Shown in pieces: positions 59,586 through 64,000 of a DNA stretch of 64,000 nucleotides (positions are counted from its first letter, which is position 1; each line of letters opens with the position of its first letter). Both the position numbers and the translations under genes were made by a program. The notes under the pieces were generated by a model, which was not told where the DNA came from, made no database searches, and saw nothing but the letters and a program-made list of their open reading frames with translations. Where the stretch lies: assembly GCA_022510925.1 (NCBI GenBank), contig JAFLSO010000005.1, positions 30,488 to 94,487 of the forward strand. The letters are read 5' to 3'. This stretch comes from Treponema sp. GTDB taxonomy: Bacteria > Spirochaetota > Spirochaetia > Treponematales > Treponemataceae.

Positions 59586-60333
59586 GACTTATTACCTCTT
59601 GAGCAAGTTTCTCATAACTTTTAGCGCCCACGCACGCGGGGTCATAAATGCACACCGGCTCACCATGACTCGGAGCCTCACTCAGGCGTATGTTGCGCGG
59701 GATTATGGTGTTGAACACCACGTCCTTGAAGTAGCCTTTCACCTGCATCACGACCTCCTGCGCCAGACGTGTGCGACTGTCGTACATGGTGAAGAAAATG
59801 CCGCCTATGCTCAGATCCTTGTTCAGATTTCTCTGCACTTTCTTAACTGTCTGCAAAAGAAGAGTTATGCCCTCCAGTGCGAAATACTCGCACTGCATGG
59901 GAACAAGCACGGAGTCCGCCGCCACGAGCCCGTTCAGTGTAAGAAGTCCCAGCGACGGAGGGCAGTCTATCAGAATGTAATCGTAGCGGCCGCGCAGTGG
60001 GGCTATGGCATTCTTAAGAAAGTATTCGCGGTTCTCCTGCTCAACCAGCTCTATGGCGGCGCCAGAAAGGTCTATGCTCGCGGAGATGGCGTCCAGATTC
60101 TCCACGGAGGTATGGCGCACAGTCTCCTCCACGGTGGACATTCCTGCCATAAGCTCGTAAATGGTGGGCTTCTTTTTTCCCACGCCCACGCCGCTGGACA
60201 TATTTCCCTGGCTGTCAAAATCCACAAGCAGGACTTTTTTTCCCGCGAGCGCTATGTACGCTCCTATATTTATCACGGACGTGGTTTTCCCGACTCCGCC
60301 TTTCTGGTTTACGAACACAAATACTTTACCCAT
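59578..60333 (-). CDS. parA: Chromosome partitioning ATPase ParA (Soj)
   Basis: 251 residues from the ATG at 60333, chosen because Met-Gly-Lys-Val-Phe-Val-Phe-Val-Asn-Gln is the family start and its promoter is directly ahead. The deviant Walker A Lys-Gly-Gly-Val-Gly-Lys-Thr-Thr lies at residue 11 and Walker B Asp-Cys-Pro near 125. It binds DNA non-specifically in the ATP form and is dislodged by ParB. It is the first gene of a parA-parB-HD operon. Confidence 0.95.
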   Translation of the reverse strand: MGKVFVFVNQKGGVGKTTSVINIGAYIALAGKKVLLVDFDSQGNMSSGVGVGKKKPTIYELMAGMSTVEETVRHTSVENLDAISASIDLSGAAIELVEQENREYFLKNAIAPLRGRYDYILIDCPPSLGLLTLNGLVAADSVLVPMQCEYFALEGITLLLQTVKKVQRNLNKDLSIGGIFFTMYDSRTRLAQEVVMQVKGYFKDVVFNTIIPRNIRLSEAPSHGEPVCIYDPACVGAKSYEKLAQEVISRG

Positions 60334-60342
60334 GGTAGACCG

Positions 60343-60371
60343 ATTGTAGCATTTTTTTGAATGTAAGTCTA
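60343..60371 (-). promoter_or_regulatory. Promoter of parA, leaderless geometry
   Basis: On the minus strand TAGACT (60366-60371), 17 nt, TACAAT (60343-60348), ending 9 nt before the ATG at 60333. There is no Shine-Dalgarno sequence. Confidence 0.55.
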
Positions 60372-60418
60372 TGTAATGCCCGGTGCCGCACGGCAAGCAA
60401 TATGCGGCTGATGCATGC

Positions 60419-61702
60419 TTATCTTACTTCCACGCGCTCTATATGCGCCCCCACGCTCTGCAGGCGCTCCACCAGATGCTCGTAGCCCCGCTCTATCTGG
60501 TACACGTTGCTTATGGTGCTTTCGCCGCGGGCTGCCATGGCCGCTATGACCATAGCCATTCCCGCGCGCACGTCAGGTGACACCAGATGGTCGCCATGAA
60601 GGACGCTGGGCCCGCTGACCACCGCGCGGTGCGGGTCGCACAGGGTGATGCGGGCGCCCATGCTTATGAGCTTGTCCACGAAGAACATGCGGCTCTCGAA
60701 CATCTTCTCGAAAATCAAAACCGTTCCCTCCACCTGCGTGGCCACCACGGTCATTATGCTGGTAAGATCGGGCGGAAATCCCGGCCAGGGCGCGTCATCT
60801 ATTTTGGGAATCATTCCGCCCAGGTCCGTGTTCACCCTCATCTCCTGGTCCGCCTGCACGGTGAGCGTCTCGCCTTCAATCTGCCACCGTATCCCCAGCT
60901 TGCTGAACGCTATGCGCAGCGGCCGCATGTCCTGCGCCTTAACGCCGTCTATTATTATGGAGCCTTTGGTGGCGGCGGCCAGACCTATGAACGAGCCTAT
61001 CTCCATGAAATCGGGGCCTATGCAGAAATCCGTTCCGTTAAGCTTCTTCACTCCGTCTATGTGGAGTATGTTGCTTCCTATTCCAGATATTCTTGCGCCC
61101 ATGGCGTTGAGCATATTGCACAGGTCCTGCACGTGAGGCTCGCTGGCGGCGTTGTTTATTATGGTCTTTCCCTCCGCGAGCACGGCGGTCATGACGGCGT
61201 TCTCAGTGGCGGTGACGGACGTCTCGTCCAGAAAAATGTCCGCTCCCACAAGCTTGTTCGCCGTGAATTCAAATTTCCCTTCCGTGGTCACGCGCGCACC
61301 CAGCTCCGTGAGCGCCAGAAAATGCGTGTCCAGCCTGCGGCGGCCTATGACATCACCGCCGGGAGGAGGCATTACGGCCTTGCAGGTGCGCGCCACAAGC
61401 GGTCCCGCGAACAGAATGGATGCCCGGATTTTTTTGCTCAGCTCCGCCGGAATCTCGCTGCCGGTGATGCACGCGGCGTCTATCTTCCACACATGGGGCT
61501 CCACTTTCTCCACGCCCACTCCCAGCGCCTGTAAAATTAAAAGCATCACGCCGGTGTCCTCTATGTCTGGCACGTTGCGAAGGATTACAGGCTCCTTTGT
61601 CAGAAGCGTGGCGGCAATGCACGGAAGCGCCGCGTTTTTGTTTCCGCTGGCGGTTATGCGCCCTTTTATGGGAAATCCGCCCTCTATATGATACTCGTAC
61701 AT
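60419..61702 (-). CDS. murA: UDP-GlcNAc enolpyruvyl transferase MurA with Asp in place of the active-site Cys
   Basis: 427 residues. It adds enolpyruvate from PEP to UDP-GlcNAc as the first step of peptidoglycan synthesis in the cytoplasm. Ala-Ser-Gly-Asn-Lys-Asn-Ala-Ala sits near 20, carrying the catalytic Lys. The loop that holds Cys115 in E. coli (Gly-Gly-Cys-Ala-Ile-Gly) reads Gly-Gly-Asp-Val-Ile-Gly here (DNA about 61355-61375). The same Cys-to-Asp change is established for mycobacteria, chlamydiae and Borrelia and gives resistance to fosfomycin, which alkylates the Cys. GGAG is 6 nt before the ATG. Confidence 0.94.
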   Translation of the reverse strand: MYEYHIEGGFPIKGRITASGNKNAALPCIAATLLTKEPVILRNVPDIEDTGVMLLILQALGVGVEKVEPHVWKIDAACITGSEIPAELSKKIRASILFAGPLVARTCKAVMPPPGGDVIGRRRLDTHFLALTELGARVTTEGKFEFTANKLVGADIFLDETSVTATENAVMTAVLAEGKTIINNAASEPHVQDLCNMLNAMGARISGIGSNILHIDGVKKLNGTDFCIGPDFMEIGSFIGLAAATKGSIIIDGVKAQDMRPLRIAFSKLGIRWQIEGETLTVQADQEMRVNTDLGGMIPKIDDAPWPGFPPDLTSIMTVVATQVEGTVLIFEKMFESRMFFVDKLISMGARITLCDPHRAVVSGPSVLHGDHLVSPDVRAGMAMVIAAMAARGESTISNVYQIERGYEHLVERLQSVGAHIERVEVR

Positions 61703-61774
61703 AATCCGCTCCGTAAGTATTTATTCTAAGCGTGACTCAGGTCCTCCCTGAATACGCCGCGCATGATGTTTCCG

Positions 61775-63040
61775 CTAAGCGGCCCCTGCCCAAATCCCGG
61801 CCAGCATGACCAGAACCTCCGCGGCCTGCGCCATCTGCGAAAGGCTGGCCCACTCGTAGCGGGAATGAAAATTATGCGCCCCGGTAAAAATGTTCGGCGT
61901 GGGAATGCCCATCTCCGTGAGCCTTGAGCCGTCAGTTCCGCCGCGTATGGGAACAATCACTGGCTCTATGCCGGCGGCCCTGTATGCCCTGATAAGATTC
62001 TCCTTTACCAGCGGACTTTTGTCCAGCCCGTCCCTCATGTTGCGGTACTGCTCCTCGAACTTAACCTCGGCAGTTCCGCCGAAAGCCCTGGCGGTGGCAT
62101 CAGAAAGAAGCGTCACCAGATTCTTCCGCTCCTCCATCCCCTGCCAGGAGAAATCCCTGAGTATAAGGCTCACGCTCGCGCTCTCTATTCCCCCGGTCAT
62201 GCTCATGGGCGCGTAGAACCCCATGTATCCGTCGGTGGTCTCGGGCATCTGATGGCGCGGAAGGCTTCCCACAAAAGACGCCGCCATGAGCAGCGCGTTC
62301 ACCATGCCCGGCCGCGCGCTGCCTGTGTGCATGGACTTTCCTTTAAAGACCACGTCCGCGCGGAACGCATTGAAGCACTCGCACTCAAGCTCACCGCGGT
62401 GCCCCCCGTCCACAGTGTACGCCATCCTGGACTTTATAAGATTAAGGGGAACATGGTCCATTCCGTGGCCTGTCTCCTCATCGGGAGAGAACAGCACCTC
62501 TATCATCCCGTGAGGCGCATCCTTGTTTTTAAGAAGATACTCCAGCGCCGTCATTACGGCCGCTATCCCGGCCTTATCGTCCGCGCCCAGAAGCGTGCTT
62601 CCGTCAGAGGTAATCACAGTGTCATGCTCCGTGCCCGCCTGCGCCAGCGCCTCATCCTGCGCCGGGTCCAGAACTACGGGACCGGAATCCTTTCCGCCCG
62701 GCAGATTTATGGGACCGCCGTCGTAGCCGCGGAACACCCGGGGGCTCACGTCCTTTCCCGAAACCTCGTCCACAGTGTCCATGTGCGCCAGAAGGCAGAA
62801 AGACGGAGCGCCCTCAAAGCCCGCAGAGGCGGGAAGAACCGCGTAAGTGTAGCAGAATTCCGTGGTCTGCACATCCTGCATCCCCATGTCCTTAAGCTCC
62901 GTGCTTAGCGCGGCGGCCATGTCGAACTGCTGAGGAGTGCTGGGCTGCCTGCCCTCATGAGCAAGGACGCTGTCGCTCTCGCTGAATATCCTCACATAGC
63001 GCAGGAACCGCTCCAAAAGATTCTCTTCCAGATTTAGCAT
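61775..63040 (-). CDS. pepT: Peptidase T (tripeptide aminopeptidase)
   Basis: 421 residues from the ATG at 63040; the codon at 63076 sits inside the -35 box. It is a cytoplasmic M20 zinc peptidase that removes N-terminal residues from tripeptides. Zinc ligands are in Leu-Ala-His-Met-Asp-Thr-Val-Asp near 85, Gly-Ala-Asp-Asp-Lys-Ala-Gly near 147, Asp-Glu-Glu-Thr-Gly near 184, and a late His in Gly-Ala-His-Asn-Phe-His. The C-terminus carries a few extra residues. Confidence 0.95.
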   Translation of the reverse strand: MLNLEENLLERFLRYVRIFSESDSVLAHEGRQPSTPQQFDMAAALSTELKDMGMQDVQTTEFCYTYAVLPASAGFEGAPSFCLLAHMDTVDEVSGKDVSPRVFRGYDGGPINLPGGKDSGPVVLDPAQDEALAQAGTEHDTVITSDGSTLLGADDKAGIAAVMTALEYLLKNKDAPHGMIEVLFSPDEETGHGMDHVPLNLIKSRMAYTVDGGHRGELECECFNAFRADVVFKGKSMHTGSARPGMVNALLMAASFVGSLPRHQMPETTDGYMGFYAPMSMTGGIESASVSLILRDFSWQGMEERKNLVTLLSDATARAFGGTAEVKFEEQYRNMRDGLDKSPLVKENLIRAYRAAGIEPVIVPIRGGTDGSRLTEMGIPTPNIFTGAHNFHSRYEWASLSQMAQAAEVLVMLAGIWAGAA

Positions 63041-63047
63041 ACGCCTA

Positions 63048-63076
63048 AGTTTAGCGCATTTACCGAATGTTCGCAA
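63048..63076 (-). promoter_or_regulatory. Promoter of pepT, leaderless geometry
   Basis: On the minus strand TTGCGA (63071-63076), 17 nt, TAAACT (63048-63053), ending 7 nt before the ATG at 63040. No Shine-Dalgarno sequence. Confidence 0.65.
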
Positions 63077-63139
63077 CTTATGTTTACGGACGGCACTTTG
63101 CGATGGCGGTTAATTCCGCGCGTCAATCATAAAGAGCCC

Positions 63140-63219
63140 GCCGTGCCCCGCTTTACGGGGTTTCATTCCGCGGCAGAACGGCACGGTCACAAGCGGCCGC
63201 AGACAAACACAGGCACGGC
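63140..63219 (+). other. GC-rich inverted-repeat stretch in the pepT-lipoprotein gap
   Basis: In the 339-nt gap between pepT and the lipoprotein gene, GCCGTGCC (63140-63147) can pair with GGCACGG at 63180-63186 or with GGCACGGC at 63212-63219, a choice of two partners. A small CCCCG/CGGGG hairpin lies inside (63146-63160). No convincing ORF is seen here. The rest of the gap holds promoters on both sides and AT-rich sequence. Confidence 0.35.
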
Positions 63220-63317
63220 CCCGAAAGCCGCGGAACGCCTCCGGCGCCCCTGCAATCGGGCGTATGTCATTCCTCCGCTCGTAATCAGAAGAGTGATATA
63301 TAATCTTTATAATCAGA

Positions 63318-63346
63318 TTGAATTTTTACACCAGATGTGATAAATT
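63318..63346 (+). promoter_or_regulatory. Promoter of the AT-rich lipoprotein gene
   Basis: TTGAAT (63318-63323), 17 nt, TAAATT (63341-63346). A leader of about 27 nt with AAAGGAG (63367-63373) precedes the ATG. Confidence 0.5.
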
Positions 63347-63379
63347 CTAGAAAAATATTTCTTTTCAAAGGAGTAGAAA

Positions 63380-63958
63380 ATGAGAAAATTTGGCATTAGT
63401 TTTGCGGCGGTTTTAGTTTCAATCGCGGCAATGTTTTCTATAACAGGGTGCGCGCTAGGAAATGTCTCACCAAAAGATACTTGGTGCAGTACGGAAATAA
63501 ATTACAAGGGAGACAATAATGCAAAATTAAACGTTGCATTTATATACACAGAAGATGGTCTTGTTGGTAAAGGTGGGAAAACCACCCATTTAAAGGAAGG
63601 TATTGAGTTACCAGCGGATAGTATAACAGTAGTTATTTGGACAACACAAAAAATAGAGAGCTTAGGAATGGATGCGAACCAGTATTACCTTAAAACTTAT
63701 AGATCCACCAGCGAATTACTAGGTGAGTCCGGCTGGAATAAATCCGTCAGTGGCATGAGAAATCTTTGGACTCTTATATACCTTGCAAAGCCTGATTTCA
63801 CTGAAGCAGCGAACCAATATCCGTATCCTGAGGCAGTAACGCCAATGACCCGGGATTATAACGGAACTGACATAAGTACTTTAACAGAGACTTTTGAAAA
63901 TTTTAAAACGAAATTTAACTGGAAAGATCTACTTAAATCTGTAGTAAACGCGCTTTAG
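63380..63958 (+). CDS. Putative lipoprotein of unknown function, AT-rich
   Basis: 192 residues. The signal peptide ends in Ser-Ile-Thr-Gly-Cys near residue 24, a lipobox, so it is probably lipid-anchored. The mature part is polar with several aromatic residues (Trp, Tyr) and two Cys counting the anchor; a beta-rich fold is likely but I recognise no family. The gene is visibly richer in A and T at codon third positions than its neighbours (many Ala GCA/GCG-to-GCT, Lys AAA, Leu TTA). That suggests recent acquisition or a surface gene under different selection. AAAGGAG lies 6 nt before the ATG. Confidence 0.7.
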   Translation: MRKFGISFAAVLVSIAAMFSITGCALGNVSPKDTWCSTEINYKGDNNAKLNVAFIYTEDGLVGKGGKTTHLKEGIELPADSITVVIWTTQKIESLGMDANQYYLKTYRSTSELLGESGWNKSVSGMRNLWTLIYLAKPDFTEAANQYPYPEAVTPMTRDYNGTDISTLTETFENFKTKFNWKDLLKSVVNAL

Positions 63959-63972
63959 TCTTTTACATAAAA

Positions 63973-63987
63973 AACTGAATCGCAGTT
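63973..63987 (-). terminator. Weak terminator-like hairpin at the right edge
   Basis: AACTG and CAGTT arms with a 5-nt loop are flanked by A-runs on the plus strand, which read as T-runs on the minus strand. It could end a minus-strand gene beyond the window. Confidence 0.25.
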
Positions 63988-64000
63988 AAAAAAATGCCTC

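Noticed and set aside
58608-60333. parS site near parAB
   Set aside because: No match to TGTTTCACGTGAAACA was seen by eye in or around these genes.
60587-61534. A 315-codon frame antisense to murA
   Set aside because: It is His/Arg/Tyr-rich, typical of antisense of G+C-rich codons; murA is certain.
61726-61956. A 76-codon frame overlapping the pepT 3' end
   Set aside because: It lies in a different frame within conserved pepT sequence and has no domain.
1-64000. tRNA, rRNA, CRISPR, transposase or prophage genes
   Set aside because: No cloverleaf-like T-loop sequences, regular repeat-spacer arrays, or integrase/transposase reading frames were recognised.

Overview
The window looks like chromosomal DNA from a spirochaete of the Treponema group. 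This rests on recognised gene families and gene order, not on a search. The run sigma factor - groES - TPR lipoprotein - nusB - SurA-like periplasmic protein - alaS matches what I recall of Treponema pallidum around groES. The alanyl-tRNA synthetase is about 608 residues and lacks the C-Ala domain. MurA carries Asp in place of the catalytic Cys. Outer-envelope lipoproteins and c-di-GMP proteins fit too. The DNA is visibly G+C-rich with tight coding, and I see no tRNA, rRNA, CRISPR array, prophage or insertion sequence.

Layout from left to right. 1-5.9 kb: start of a gene leaving the left edge, a secreted CBM48-like protein, PilZ, an RlmM-like rRNA methyltransferase, homoserine acyltransferase MetA, an HSL-type hydrolase and a U32/TrhP protein. 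5.9-14 kb: penicillin-binding protein 1C and a giant bacterial alpha-2-macroglobulin in one operon. 14-20.3 kb: a REC-degenerate GGDEF-EAL-PAS protein with an Hpt protein, a Rel (p)ppGpp enzyme with a damaged hydrolase site, Ndk and GpsA. 20.3-33.5 kb: two fatty-acid operons (fabF-fabZ and fabD-fabG) enclosing a glycerol operon (glpK, GlpO-like, FAD oxidoreductase, DUF1667), a phosphofructokinase with an FMN enzyme, a rhomboid-like protein, an ACT protein, and an ECF transporter S subunit. 33.5-39.7 kb: M16 peptidase lipoprotein, metal chaperone, Cys-less CsoR regulator, and a ribulose epimerase-kinase pair. 39.9-47.8 kb: PlsC with a zinc ribbon, dnaE, yggT, recG. 47.8-54.5 kb: the sigma-to-alaS block. 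54.6-64 kb: an Rrf2 regulator, PAP2, TrmH, AraC-type, HD, ParB, ParA, MurA, PepT and an AT-rich lipoprotein.

The glycerol genes feed glycerol 3-phosphate, which GpsA can also make, into lipid synthesis together with the fab genes and PlsC. MurA and PBP1C serve the cell wall.

Two regulatory observations stand out. First, at least a dozen genes have a sigma-70 -10 box ending only 6-9 nt before the ATG, usually with a -35 box exactly 17 nt further up and no Shine-Dalgarno sequence; these genes are probably transcribed as leaderless mRNAs. Second, the fabF and fabD promoters, 8.7 kb apart, share a 34-bp element (28 of 34 identical) overlying -35 and -10, with TGACAA...TTGTC half-sites. This suggests an unidentified fatty-acid repressor. 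Promoter palindromes for glpK, the ribulose operon and csoR add further likely repressor sites. I found no cluster that I would confidently call a novel multi-gene defence or mobile system.
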